NCBI GenBank assembly: GCA_001414345.1
Contig: LLCB01000031.1
Span: forward strand, 62,001-126,000
DNA length: 64,000 nt
From: Hymenoscyphus infarciens
Taxonomy: Eukaryota > Ascomycota > Leotiomycetes > Helotiales > Helotiaceae
Direction: 5' to 3'
The translations under genes were made by a program, and so were the position numbers. Shown here piece after piece: positions 23,398 to 35,516 of this stretch. Position 1 is the stretch's first letter, and every line of letters starts with the position of its first letter. The notes beneath the pieces are model-generated. The model had not been told where the DNA came from. It saw nothing but the letters and a program-made list of their open reading frames with translations, and made no database searches.

Positions 23398-24780
23398 TCA
23401 ATAATGCCAATACCCAGGTATATAAGAATCTTGGTAACGATGATTAAGTTTCTTCTGCTTCGAAAGATTTTCCATCCACTCCTCTGTAAACAACAATGGT
23501 TCTTCTCCTGTAAGAGACAAAGCATTTACAGCATTCGTGACCCAGTTCAGCGAGATTGGGTTATAGGAAGGCGGATCCCCACCCTGATAATCCTGAAAAC
23601 GGAAGGCAATTTTTTCACCAGTCTTTTCCTCTTCAACTCGGTCGTGGAAGAGCTTGTGAATGTATTGCCGGAAGCGGAGTCTACTCTCAGGTGCTTTTTC
23701 TGCTCGACTTCGAGGGAGGATTGTGACTATTCGGGATTTTGGTGGGGGTTGAGGAGGATGAGAAGGGATGTGTTTCGAGATCTCTTCGGTTGCTAGGGAG
23801 AGGTTTTCAGCGGTCCTTGGTGTATTTCTGTCTTTGTACCAGAGCAAAGGACGGTGAAGGTGTGGGTTGTATTCGGGATCCCATCCAAGACAGTGGCCTC
23901 AGTGCTCATCAACTTCCATATCTAGAACTACACGGTCTGCCTTTCCTCCTTCTGCGTCTGGCCAATAGGTATGATTTTCATCTCTTTTCGGATTTTGGAG
24001 ACGCGGATCGTACTCATAATTATCAGCCATGACCACGAAAAGTTCTTTCAACCCACTAAAAGACCTTCCTGCATCTTGAAAATTTGGGGGAAGCGCGTTT
24101 CCATAGGCATAGCTTCCTAACCTTCCCCCGTAATAATGCTGATCGTCCATCATCACTGCTAATCTCTCTACTTTCTCTAAGTCCGTAACCTGAAGTTGTG
24201 AAAGACTCAAAGAGCCAGGATGATCTGGATAGAAATATTCACGGTAGAAAGTGTTGCTTTCTAGAAAACTGGGAGGGATGTAGAGAATATCCTTGCGGTA
24301 ATTGAACCAAGTCATTGCTGGTGCTGTGCGTGTGGAAAACGCAAGGGCGTAACCATCGGCCTGTGCTAGGGACCGTGATTCTTGACATATGTGTAAAAGA
24401 ATTGGTATTGGATCGGGAGTGCAGAATTTTCCTTTTCGGAGTTGTTTCCATTGTCGCTTTGCGTCTTCGCGGATTTATCTGCCAGTCGGTAACGAGGGTG
24501 TAGGCTGAGAAGATGTGAAGTTGAAATTTTCGAGCTGTGTTTGGCCGCGATAGGTTTGCAACGATATGGGAACGAAACCGAGTTCGGCCGCGAGAGATCT
24601 GTTTCGTGGGATTTCGATGGAATTGTGCTGCTATAGGGTGTCTGTGAAGTCTGTGGTGGGGCAGGAAAATCTTTCTTCTAAGAGGACGACACGATCTAGA
24701 GGAATCAGAAGGTGCAATATGAGAAAGCGTATATCTAAAGGTAGCCGGGCGAAGAGAGGGAACTCGGTAAGAGAAGACAT
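23398..24780 (-). pseudogene. 2EXR-type protein gene with three in-frame stops
   Basis: A single minus-strand frame of 461 codons runs from an ATG at 24780 to a stop at 23398. The N-terminus (EFPLFARLPLDIRFLI) matches the start of fungal 2EXR (F-box-like) proteins. Three stops interrupt the frame: TAG at 24631-24633, TAA at 24475-24477 and TGA at 23899-23901. Sequence on both sides of each remains protein-like and in the same frame, with no splice sites to remove them. TAG and TAA are explained by CAG and CAA changed C to T at CpA, the RIP signature. The TGA fits a TGG. The gene lies just beyond the RIP-decayed island, so damage spreading from it is a plausible cause. The function of 2EXR proteins is poorly known. 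Confidence 0.7.
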
Positions 24781-25938
24781 GATTTGGTGTAGCCTTGTTG
24801 TTGTGAATGTTGCCTGTATTTTATGTTGCCAAAAGTACGGTGAGTGGGAGGGCTACGGGGCTGATTTTGATACGTTGGTGGGTGGCACAGCTGTTTTTGA
24901 TTGCTGCTGAGTGGTTAGGGGTATGAGATTGAGATTTGGCTAAGCGAAGCCATGCCCTTGCCTAATATAACTGGAGATTGGACTTGCTAATTTAGGACGT
25001 GACACTTGCTACTTCTTATGTAACAGGTCATTCTAATCGTTTTTGGTGACTGTTAAATCATTGGAATTACCCAAAGGAAGCGTCGTCAAGTGCACCAGTT
25101 TTCTAGGCGGGGAGGAACCTTAAATTGTCTTGATCATTCTAGCAGAGTAAATATTGCGAGCCTGGTTATTCCAGAATTGATTTTCTGAGGCGCAATCCAA
25201 CAATCGACAGAGAAAAAGGTCCTCGTCTTGGGTGGTTGATGCATAAAAATCGACGATTATAAACATTCACCCAAGAACAACAATTATAGCTAGTGAGAAG
25301 CTAAAAACTTCGAAATGCAACGCAATCTAAATAATGCCCAAAAGAAGCTAGAGCCATCGAACTAAAAGGATGCCAAAGCCTTCCCAGAACCAATCACTCA
25401 AATATCAAACACTAGCAACCCCCAGTACAACAAACTCGTCGAGCTAGAACAAAACAGGAAGTCAACAAGGGACAAGACGCTAGAACCCTGAAGCTAGTCT
25501 CCATTAGAATGAGGCTAAAAGTCTCGATCTGCAACAAAAAAGAAAAGTCGCCAGTAGGTGCTACTAGCGTAGAAACCCTTGTACTGTGGCATTCCATTCA
25601 CACAGCCATCAAGCAATGCAGGTGTGCAGTTAAAGCTGAGCCCGGCTCCACTTGAGAGGTATCGTAAGCAAAAAGTGTAACTCCTAAATAAAAAGCTAAT
25701 GAGGAGCGATCCTCGATGCTATTCTAATATAGCCAAAATCAAATTCTACAGAATGCCTCCCAAGTATCAAATTTATGACAGGCAAGAAATCCACCCTACT
25801 ATGTCGCTAAGCCCGCTATTTCAATCCCAAAAAGCCACCATTTTCTGAAGCACGTATGCGAAAGGCACTGATGATCAAGAGCACACGAGGGTGGCAGAAC
25901 TCGGATCCAATTTACTCGAGTCATCGTTTGGCTCGCAA
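24781..25938. other. intergenic, no gene seen
   Basis: Short frames only. The stretch holds the upstream region of the 2EXR remnant and the 3' flank of the NmrA-like gene. No repeat family is evident. Confidence 0.5.
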
Positions 25939-27008
25939 TCAAGAGCTCCATTCTCGATAGAGCCAATCCCAGAATGGTTCTGGAGAAACATTGACAAGCT
26001 GGTTCAACGTCGGTTGTGAAAAGTTGTATCGGCCTTGTTCGGTGGCCGCTAATTCTTGGAAACGTGCAAGCTGTGGCCAATTCTGATGAAAGGCATTGTA
26101 TTCGAGGTGTGCCGGTAAAGCACTAGCTTGGTGTACTATGGTATCCAGTTCTGGAACTGAGGGAGGAGGTTAGCACCAGCTTGATTCGTATTGATGGGAG
26201 ACCAAGAAGCAAAGAGTGAAATAACTTACGGCCTCTAACCGCTGCTCCCCAATGCACGATTTCGCTGACTGTCCTTCTATCACTCTGTAATCTGAACTCT
26301 GATGGCCATGTTGATGGTCCCAATTCTAATGCTGCAGCAATGAACTTGGCAAGGTCGTAGACTGAGGTCAAACAGACGTAGATAGGCTGACCAGCAGAGT
26401 TGAACTCCACGATTTCCGCCGTCGAAGTTCCGAGATTCATCAAGTAGGTACCTTCTTGTTGAATTCCCGTTCCTGTTCCAATGTTGTAGGCAGCTAGTCC
26501 GCCTTTCGCAAATCTCTGATAGAAAACACCGCACGAAAATATCGTGAAGCGCATTCGGTGTCGAGAGTCATGATTCCATTCCTTCAAACGTGCAATGGTT
26601 GCTCGTTTTCCACGATCTAGGGGATCGTTGGAGGAGGTTCGGCGTCCTGGGGGTCCTTCGAATTCTGCTGGAACGAATCTGCTAACCCCTGAATGAGCTG
26701 CGGCATCGATAAGATTAATCTGCGGTGATCCAGAGACTGTAGAGAGAACCACATCAATCCCTCTGAGCGTGTATCGAAGATCAGACTGGTCATCATAATT
26801 GACAACAACGACTTGAAAGCCTTCTGCTGTGAGTGCTGGTTGAGGCTTGTTAATGAGTCAGCTAGAATTTGGCTTGCCGAGGGGAAGGGCTTTTGGATCG
26901 ACTCACCCGTCTGGACAGAATAATAACAGTGTGAGTCCCTACGGAATCCAAACACTGGGCAAATATCCGAGCGAGTCCGCCAGACCCAGCTATTGCTATT
27001 CTCATCAT
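25939..27008 (-). CDS. NmrA-like / isoflavone-reductase family protein
   Basis: Three minus-strand exons, 26907-27008, 26230-26845 and 25939-26156, encode 311 aa. The first intron (GTGAGT to AACAAG) joins ILSRR to PQPALTAEGFQVVVVNYDD. The second (GTAAGT, CTAAC, CAG) joins RG to LPELDTIVHQ. The N-terminal Rossmann motif is IAIAGSGGLARIF (GxxGxxA type), followed by VVLSTVSG, the FVPAEFEG region, and a C-terminal helix ending FWDWLYREWSS. This matches the atypical short-chain NmrA/isoflavone-reductase-like group, which binds NAD(P) and acts as redox sensor or oxidoreductase in the cytosol. No typical catalytic lysine could be assigned, so sensor versus enzyme is open. Two ATGs in tandem (27008 and 27005) could serve as start. 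Confidence 0.87.
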
Positions 27009-28267
27009 GATTGTATAGAATGTGCTTTGTTTCAAGATGCTGTTTCATTGTCACTAATTCTCGCTCTTTATATACTAATAATCCGGGTGCAAACTTTATC
27101 CGTCATGACACTGCGTCCGCAAGGCAGAAGATGTCCCTGCAAACAGACGGAGCAAATGATTTTCGAGAGTGGTAAGGCAAGTAGCCACAGGTGACTCAAG
27201 ATGACTCGCTGCTATGTGAGTGGGTAGACTTAATGGATAGTCCATGGCATGTTACAGTTAATCATAGCCCATCATATTTCGCCTATGGAGAGGAAGAAAA
27301 GTGAAGGGGTGTTTTGGGGGAGAGTGCCGTGACCGAAGCCCGAAGTGTAATAGCACTTGCTAGGATAGATTCTGTGTGGCGAATCGGCTGTAGAGGAGAA
27401 GCCGTTGTCATTAAATCAAGATTAGAATCCAATGCAAGCAGACAAAGCCAATACTGTCTGCAGAGGTTGCCTGCCTTGAGGCTCTGGAATGTAAATGGTG
27501 TGTAAGAATTAGACTAACCCCACAACCTTACTTCCATGGTTATCGATCGACTCAAAACCAGAGTCAGAGCTAAAACCCGCATAGCGCGGATGTCTTTCAC
27601 ATGCTTTGCTTGACCAAAATTGGAACTTGGCAGCTCTCGAACCTTCATCGCGTTTGGATCTCTGTGTGCTATTCAAGAAGGCTGGGAAGAAAAGCGTGGA
27701 CCTGAGCCTGAGGACTCACGACCTTCGGTGAAATGCTTCATCCTGGAGGAATAAAGGAGAAAACTCTTTGTACCTCACCCCTGATTCGCTTCTGTACCCC
27801 TAAGCCATGTGGCATAGCAGGCTGCTTTTCATTTCAATCGATGCAGTCAGCAGCGAATGAGGGCCCAGAAGAGACAAATCACGGAAACAACCACACGAAA
27901 ACTTCCCGACCTAGTCTGGGCTAACGACTAGCGAGGTGATTGTTACCTGCAATAGCTTAATTGATGATTTCCAGTTCCAAGCTTATTCTGCGGCCAAGAC
28001 TTCCTTAAGAGCACTGAAAACCGAACGAGGCTGGAGAAGGAGACCCAATATCTCGCTTTTTGTTCCACGAAGGTACATAGCAATGCAAACAACGCGTAAC
28101 CCAAGGCTCCAAGATTTGTAAGGCAGATGACGGAAAATCAGACGCAAAGGTCAAACAAAACAAGCAGAACAAATGGAAAACTCTGGAGATGGTCAACCTG
28201 GAAATTTCCAAACTATGCTGGCCACTGCCTGCTTGACCGAAATGCAGGTCAGAAGAAGACCGGCCAT
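27009..28267. other. intergenic, no gene seen
   Basis: Only short overlapping frames are present and no domain or splice pattern was found. It presumably includes the promoter of the NmrA-like gene. Confidence 0.5.
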
Positions 28268-28717
28268 TCAGACAGCTTCCAGGGACCCACTTGGAGGTTT
28301 GGAGCCATTGATACCCGTGAGAACCCACAAGTGCAGGATCATCGCGTTGACGAGGGCGAGGAACCTTTGACCCAAAAGCCGTTGGTGTGGGATCGAGTCA
28401 TAGAAGCATATGGGTGAGGAGTTGACAGCTGGCTGGGTCTCGAAATCGAACATCGATTGGTAGAGGAGGCCGAGTAGACCGAGTTGGATGGTTGTGTAAG
28501 GTACGAAGTCGGTCGTCGTAAGGCTGAAGGTAGTCTTCAGTACACCATGCTGCATGCATAAGCGTCCTGCGAGTACAGAGGAAGTGGGTTGAAGGGTATT
28601 GGAGCCTAATATGAAGGTGTCGATAACGCGGGCATTGCCGAAATATTGTGGGATATTGTTGACTCCGTAGAGCCTCATCGAAAGGGGATCGGTAAAGGAA
28701 AAGGGTGGTTGGGGAAC
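28268..28717 (-). pseudogene. possible acyltransferase fragment
   Basis: A minus-strand frame contains DTFILGSNTLQPTSSVLAGRL. This resembles the segment of fungal HxxxD-type acyltransferases where a helix leads into PxLAGRL. No HxxxD or DFGWG motif follows, and no credible ATG or second exon was found. The frame is ~150 codons against ~450-500 for the family. A truncated relic is my best guess, but chance resemblance is possible. Confidence 0.25.
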
Positions 28718-29064
28718 CGAGTCATGTGACCACAGCCCAGACCAAAACACGCTTACCCCTTTGAGCAAATAGTTATACTTTTACCCCACCACCGAGTCGC
28801 GACTGCCTAAGGTTCCCAGCCTTCTTCTCAACTCTACCTAGGTAACTTAGCACCACAAACGCCCTTCTGTCTCTCAGCTCCTTCTTGCAGTTGGCACTTG
28901 CAAGACGATCAAGAAGCTCTTTCCCCTGGAGAGCAGAGCAGAGCGGAGGGAGAGGGAGCAGTAGCAACGGGCCTGAACCCAACCCTCACTACCCGAGCTA
29001 TACAAGACTAACAAGCCCTCATTGACTTGCCTCCAGACAGAATACAGACACAGCGTTGTCCGCA

Positions 29065-30336
29065 ATGCCTCATAGCTTCGATTCCCAGTTGTCCGCGGGG
29101 CTCGACTTCCCAAGATCAAACACGGCCAAGTCCGAACGCAGCAAGAGAAGGTACTCGAGTATCAAATCGATTTGCTCCGACCGTGAAGGCGAGCTCTCCG
29201 ATTCCTCAAGGGGAAAACCAAGTGCCAAATCTCGCCGCAGACGAATTCGCAGTCGAACTCGTAGTCGAAGTCGCAGTCGAGGTGACGATCGTGAGAAGAC
29301 ATCTTGGCCAAGAAGAGAGTCAACTCCGTATTACGAGGGCACCCCCAGAGACCGTGGATGTCCTGATACAGACAGCTGGCGACCCGATACTTACCCCCGT
29401 CGAGGCACCCCATACCACCCCGGAGACACTCCTTCAGCCAGAGGAGTTCTCAGTACAGACAGTTATCGCCCACCCCAAGTCTTACTACCACGAACAAACC
29501 AAGACAGAGATACCCGATCACAACTCGAGGATGCTCTTGAGACATCATGGCAGAGATCAATCCGCGAAGCGTCGGCCGAATCGGGCTTTGGAATGCCTCG
29601 CATAACCTCCACATTTCGCCAATCCCCCTCGATCGACCAAGTTCTGTGTTCTAGCAGTAATATCGCTTTCGATTCCCATACACAATATCAAGAAATTGAG
29701 CCGAGTGGAGATCGCGGGGTGTCGAGTCGGCACTCTTCTAGTAGCCTTCCTAAGCATTATGAAGACGACAACTCATCCTCCACTTCACGCATCTCACAAC
29801 CCGCCGAACCGTGTAGTTCTGTTCTTGAAGCAACGTATTATGCAACAACCTCCATTGGAGGCAGCCCTCGAAGCCTTGGAAATCAAGAAATTGCCCCGTT
29901 CAGTCCGATTCAGTCTTCTAACCCAGATAGCTATCCTTTTGAGTATACGTCCGACTGCGCGCTTTTGAATAAGGAAGCTGCCTTTTGTTCTCACAGTATC
30001 TCGGACGTTGACGAAAGCTGTGATTCAGATCGACCGCGTTCCTACACACCCGTCATCAGCGAGTCAAAGCTTAGGTTGAACCAGTTTATGCAGAAATACC
30101 GCCGATATGTTGATGAACTGCCATCGAAGCCATTGTCATCAGAATTCCGAATACCCATTTGTTCTCTTCCCGAAGATGACATAGAGTTTGAACTTGGCCC
30201 AACTGGAGCTCAGAAAGCCAAAAAGTTTCGTGAAGACACTAGGCGGTGGTGGTATAAAGTTGTTGAGCCTAGTGCAAGTGTCGTCGGCCCAGATGTGCTT
30301 TCTGAGGATGAATTGGTTGGTAACTTCACCACATAA
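29065..30336 (+). CDS. Ser/Arg-rich protein of unknown function
   Basis: An uninterrupted frame of 423 aa starts at the ATG at 29065. Residues about 25-90 are basic and RS-rich, with a run of RSRTRSRSRSRGDD type, like the arginine-serine domains of splicing-associated proteins. The middle is Ser/Pro/Thr-rich and probably disordered. The last ~90 residues are more ordered-looking (FMQKYRRYVDELPSKP, FREDTRRWWYKVVEP) and may be the conserved core. No RNA-recognition motif is visible, so an RNA link rests only on the RS stretch. No introns are needed. The family is not recognised. Confidence 0.7.
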   Translation: MPHSFDSQLSAGLDFPRSNTAKSERSKRRYSSIKSICSDREGELSDSSRGKPSAKSRRRRIRSRTRSRSRSRGDDREKTSWPRRESTPYYEGTPRDRGCPDTDSWRPDTYPRRGTPYHPGDTPSARGVLSTDSYRPPQVLLPRTNQDRDTRSQLEDALETSWQRSIREASAESGFGMPRITSTFRQSPSIDQVLCSSSNIAFDSHTQYQEIEPSGDRGVSSRHSSSSLPKHYEDDNSSSTSRISQPAEPCSSVLEATYYATTSIGGSPRSLGNQEIAPFSPIQSSNPDSYPFEYTSDCALLNKEAAFCSHSISDVDESCDSDRPRSYTPVISESKLRLNQFMQKYRRYVDELPSKPLSSEFRIPICSLPEDDIEFELGPTGAQKAKKFREDTRRWWYKVVEPSASVVGPDVLSEDELVGNFTT

Positions 30337-32476
30337 GTTGTGTAGTAGCTAACACTTGGTAGTATTGAGAAAAACTGTCGCTCGAGTCCTCGATTTGATA
30401 TGGTGGTGGAGTTCCTTTTGCCTGTACAATACCATGTCAGCATATTTTCCGTGCTTCGAAGGGGGCAGACGATTCCTTTATACTTTGTTGATATATGACC
30501 ATTCAAAACTCACGCCGACTTTCGACAGCCTCGACGAAACTTTCCCTCTCGATACCATGATTCTCGATGTCCATGTCAATATCATGAAAGCCCTTTCATC
30601 TTCGTTCTTGACAAAATTTCGAATTCCTTCGTATAGCACTCGTCAGGCGGAGGAAAGCTTGGAAGGGGGATTGCCGTGTTTCTTATGTATAAGTATTTAT
30701 TCTTCACTGACCAAATCAGGCTGTACAATGCACGGATACAGTAATTGCATCACCGTGCCCTAACATGAGACACGCGTATTTCGTTATATGCTCTTGTTGG
30801 CTTGCAGCAAGGTCTGCATGGATTGGGCTGTGTTAGGTATGGTTAGGTGGGGGAAGGGATCCTTCGCCCGGGGGTGTTGCGACTCGTATCCGAACTTTTC
30901 GCCCTCTTCATGGCCTCTTGCTTCAATTGATGCCTAAGGCAATTGGGAAAGCTTGTGCCTCTACGAAGATTGCTATATCATTTGATCCATTCCAATTGAC
31001 ATGCTCAGTATCAGACAATTTAATTACACGCGTGATATTCAAACCCCTTTTATTCTTTCCAATATTGGAGCTGTTTGCTTGTTTGCCTCAGCACCTGGGA
31101 TGGCAGCCAGAAGAAAAAAAAGAAACTATTTTCTAAATGCTTTCTATATTACATAAGGCAATTATATTTCTTCTCTCGCGATTTCAAACCGACTTAGCGA
31201 ACTCTAAATTCCTAGTTTCTTGTCTCTATACAAGCTATGCTTTTTTGGTTCTTGATTTTTGGTTCGAGAGAGAAGTATCAAAATTTTATGTTTATATAGC
31301 CTCGGTTTATAAGTTTCTACAAGGCCGTGTATAAAACGCGGTTTCGCGACGCGTTAAAAACCTAGACCTCTATTATAGTTTTATATAAAATACCACTTCT
31401 ACGTCTTTCTTACGCTACTACCAGGGGTTGTCATTACTCTATACGTATAACCTTTCTAATATTATATACTCAATTAAATAAGAACCTTGGAATACACACT
31501 AGTTTAAAATTATTATTAGTGATTTATCAAGATAATTCTATTTTCTATTTTCTGTTTTCTGTTTTCGCATTAGCTAACACTCTACTAATATCCTCCGTAT
31601 TTCCGTCGGTAAAAAAAATAAGGAGTGTGGGGTGTAGGGTGTGAGATGAGAGGGGTATAGGAAATGCCCCAAGACCTTGGAAGATACTTTACTACTTTAC
31701 TACTTTACTACTTTACTACTTTACTACTAAATTTAACCACCAGATTCGGGAAGACTCTCAGAACAATGGAGAGAGACGAAGGAGGTTTTTTCAGAATTTT
31801 AAGTTCCTTGTTGAGAAATTGACTCTTGAGATTGGTCTTCCACTATGGATTTCTTTCGTGGGTGAGATGACGCTATGGGTTCTTCTCTTGGGGATTTCTG
31901 TGGGGTTTTGGTGTTGGAATATGTTCTTTTGCGCGTGTTCCTACGAAGTCTCTGAGGTTAGTGGGTTCAGGCTGTTCAGCGGGGTCGTCGTTTAAGGTGA
32001 GTGCCTTGCTCAAAAGAGAAATCCAAATATAGAAGGTAGAAGGGCAAGTTTAAAAAGATTTGCTTATTTACTTGCTTTCATTTCCATCTTTCAATCATGT
32101 TCGCTGCTCTTCATCTCAACTCGTTCAATACAAATGGAATCTCCTATATACTTCTTCTCTTCTCTTTCCCTTCTTCCCGACAAGACCTAAGAAAACTGAT
32201 GTCACCCAGGGTATAGATAGACCCGATAGAAAAAAACGCCATTGCTATGCTGTGAAGAAAAAAGAGAGAAATTCCGATACCCGAAGCCCAATAATAAAGT
32301 AATACAGTGTAAAAGATCGTTGTGTGTGTGTGTTGGGATTCTAGGAACGACGACGATTTGGACGGAAATGTGGTGTTGTACAAGAAATGAAAGTGACGAT
32401 GTAATATGAGATGATATAGTTGGTGGTGGGTGTGGTGTCGTGTGATCGTGATAATAATAAATGAGAAGGTAATTCC
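30337..32476. other. long intergenic region, partly AT-rich
   Basis: No gene is recognised. About 31130-31600 is AT-rich with TA-rich words and may be a small decayed repeat. An 8-bp microsatellite lies at 31684-31730. The far end is the 3' flank of the CFEM gene. Confidence 0.5.
31684..31730. repeat. 8-bp microsatellite, ACTTTACT
   Basis: There are between five and six perfect tandem copies of the 8-bp unit ACTTTACT in the spacer. Confidence 0.9.
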
Positions 32477-35400
32477 TCAACCAACTCTTAAGTACAAATC
32501 CTCTCCCTTTCTCGTCGGCGTAAGTCTAGGTACCCATCCCGGAGTCCCTGGTAATTCAACCGGTTCCATCCTCTCAAATTCCTTTCTCCCAGGATTCGCA
32601 TATTGCGTTTGTGTTCCCGCAAACTGTGCAGATTGTGGGCTCAACATTCCATTTTGTCCCAGCATTGGTCTCCACTGTGGACTCTTGGCCGCGTTGACAT
32701 CTTCTCCCTTTAGCACTCTCCATTTCTTCTTTGGATCTGGAGAATCAGAGAGGGTGATGGGTATCTTTTCGGGACCGCGACGGCGCGAAAGTAGAGAGGA
32801 GGCTTGAGAGGATTTAGAGGCTGTGGATGAGCGGGGTGGAAGGAGTGAAGGGGTGTCCATGGAGGCTTCAGAGATGTGGGAGAGACCTGAGGAGGGACGG
32901 GGAATGTTCATTGGTGGGGTTGGGATTGGGCCAGGTGAGGAACGTGGTGGACGGTTGTAGGTATTAGAAGATGGGATTGTGGCATATCCTGGCTTTTGGG
33001 ATAGGCCCTGGGAAGGTTGTTGTTGTTGTTTCGCCGGGAGAGGGAGTTGAGGTTGGTTTTGACGAGCGAATGGGAGATTGGAAGAAGAAAATGAAGGACC
33101 GGAAGGAGAAAGTGGGGAAGGGGTGTAGGTGTCCCAATTTGGTGATTGGGGTGTGTAGTTCGTTGTTATACGGGGTGCTTTTTGAGGGATATTTATCTCG
33201 ATTCCTTGGGGTGGTCCGGTGAGGGAGCTGCTTCGACGGAGTTGACGTTCTCTTTGCGCAGCGAGCTCAGCTGCTCTCCAGGGCTTCTCGGGAGAAACGT
33301 TGAAGTTTGGCTGTGGTGGGGGTGGAACCGTTCTCATGACTTCTTCGGAAAGGCGTCCTGGTTTGGGAATCTTTGGGTAGGAAACTGGGCTTTTACCACT
33401 GGCTGGAGACTCTACAACCGGAGACAACTCGGCTGTTCGTGGCCCACCAGGAGACAGACGGGAGCTATCGCTTTCGTGCGATGAACTCGAGTTGCCGGTC
33501 TTTGGTCCGTCATATGGCCCGACTTGCTTATAAGCTTGAGGTATCCGAGGAAGAGCCCCGGTTGGGGGGTTGCTTCTTCGTGTAGGACTTGCTTGTAAAG
33601 AAGAAGTGCGAGTGGTGTAAACCGAAGAAGTGGCAGTGATAGGTCGAGACGCTCCCGCTGGAATTGGGATTTGAAGAGAAGGTGGCAATGTTGACATTGG
33701 TGGTTTTGGGAACGCATCGAGTCCTAGATTATCTGGTTTGGCTCGTAGAGGATATTCATTTGGTCGACGTGGCTGCGAGAAGCTCCCAATTCCTCTACCA
33801 ATAGGAACAGGCTTTGATTGAAACGATTGGCCGTTTGAACTTCTTGATGAGATATTTGAACTTTGTGCCCGTTGAACATCGGCTGCTGTAAAGTAGAATG
33901 CTGGAGGACCTGAAGTATTGATAGGACTGAATTTCTCCCACATATCAATTGCTGTATCCACATCATCTTCAACAGTAGATCTGCGACTCCAATTGTATTT
34001 TGGTCGGCTTGAAGCAGATGTAGCTTCTTCGTCCTCTTCAAATTGAGTAGCGTTGCTCTTTCTTGTCTTGTTCATTCTCGAGTTTCTAACATTGTCCTCT
34101 TCAAATTGCGTAGTTGTGCTTCCACGGAGCACATCCGAAGATTTCAATGCAGGCTGAATATAAGATACACCTCTTGCGTTGGCGATCTGTGACTTTCTAA
34201 CGTTGTCTTCAACATCTTCGAATTGCGTTGCTGTACTCTCTCTACTCGGCGATGGCTTCTCAGCAGGTTTTGGGTACGTCAATCCTGCACCTTTGAGTGT
34301 CGGTACTTGAGGTTTCCAGCCTGTGCTTGCATAATCTTCTTCAAACTGTGTAGCTGTGCTTGATCTTTCAAATGTCATTGGCTTTGGTGCAGACTTTGAA
34401 AAGGAAGCTCCCGCAGCCTTTGGAGGCATTTGCAACTTCAAAACTGGCTTTGGAGGTAGAAGTTTCGATTCCGATCGATTTTGTGTCCCAGCTGGTACCT
34501 TACTTTCCGGAGAAATGGCAAGACCAATTACCTGATCTGGTTGAATGCTTGATCGAGAGAACATGTTCGGACTCATTGTATCAAGACGAGGAGGAACTGG
34601 TGGGGCAATCTTTTGAGCAAGTCCATTTGAGGTTCCGCCAGGTCCAAAGGCTGGCAGTCTTCGGGTTGACTTTCTGGATTTTATTGACTGTGGATACTTT
34701 GTTGGGTCGATTTGAAATGGAAGTTCGTCGCTCTCCCGGTTTCTTCTCGCTTGTCTTCTCTTGACACAAGCAATTATGATAATAATCCCAAGCATGAGGG
34801 CCCCACCACCAATAGCAGCTACTGTAATTCCAACAATTTGAGACTTTGTCAAGTTCGTCTCGCTCACTGGTGAGGGTGTCTGAGTCTGCCTTACGGCTGT
34901 TTGAGTGCTGGTAGGTGGCGAAGCAACAGATGAAGATGCCGAACTCATGAAACTAGGAGTCGAGGGAGCCGGAGTGGAACTTGGTCGAGTCGAGGTAACG
35001 ATGGTAGAACTTGGTGTTGGTGATGCTGTTGTCGAAGCCAATGTTGTGGATTGGCTAAAGCGGACTGAGCTTGATTGTACTTGGAGTGTTGCGTAAATGA
35101 CTGTATGTGTGTTTGGTAAAGCATTGGTCTGACCACTGCACATTCCAATTGCAGCAAAAACAATGGATTCTACAAAGCCTGTTAGCATATTGTAGAAGAG
35201 ATGTGGGTAGTTACTTACCTGTGGCATCTTCGTCACCACACAAGCCCAACTTCTGAGCTCCAACTATGCATTGCACGCCCCCTTCTCCAATTGTATATTC
35301 CGAAGCACTGTCATGAGAACAGAGGCAGTCTAGTGTTGGCGTCGAACCACAAGTACGGGTAGGAAAATTCGTGTCTATAAAATTTGAAAGGCATGGTTGA

Positions 35401-35516
35401 GCACATTGAGGGACAATTCTCGTAACTTCTGACGGCAAGGGAGTTGCTCCGTTGACGAGTGTTATGGATGTAGATGTCAAGAGGATTAAACTTGGCCAGC
35501 ATCGTGCCATCCTCAT
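32477..35516 (-). CDS. CFEM-type single-pass membrane protein
   Basis: Two minus-strand exons, 35219-35516 and 32477-35169, encode 996 aa. An alternative acceptor at 35179 adds three residues. The start at 35516 gives a signal peptide (MARCWPSLILL...). Residues ~30-110 hold eight cysteines in CFEM-like order: seven in exon 1 and the eighth (GMCSG) just after the intron, which supports the junction. A Ser/Thr-rich stalk follows, then a transmembrane helix (IVGITVAAIGGGALMLGIII) and a basic stop-transfer CVKRRQARRNR. The ~780-residue cytosolic tail is Pro/Ser-rich and disordered, with four TQFEED/TQFED-type repeats. CFEM proteins act at the cell surface in heme uptake, adhesion or, in the Pth11 class, signalling. 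This one has a single TM helix, so it resembles a wall sensor more than a GPCR. The role is inferred. Confidence 0.85.
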
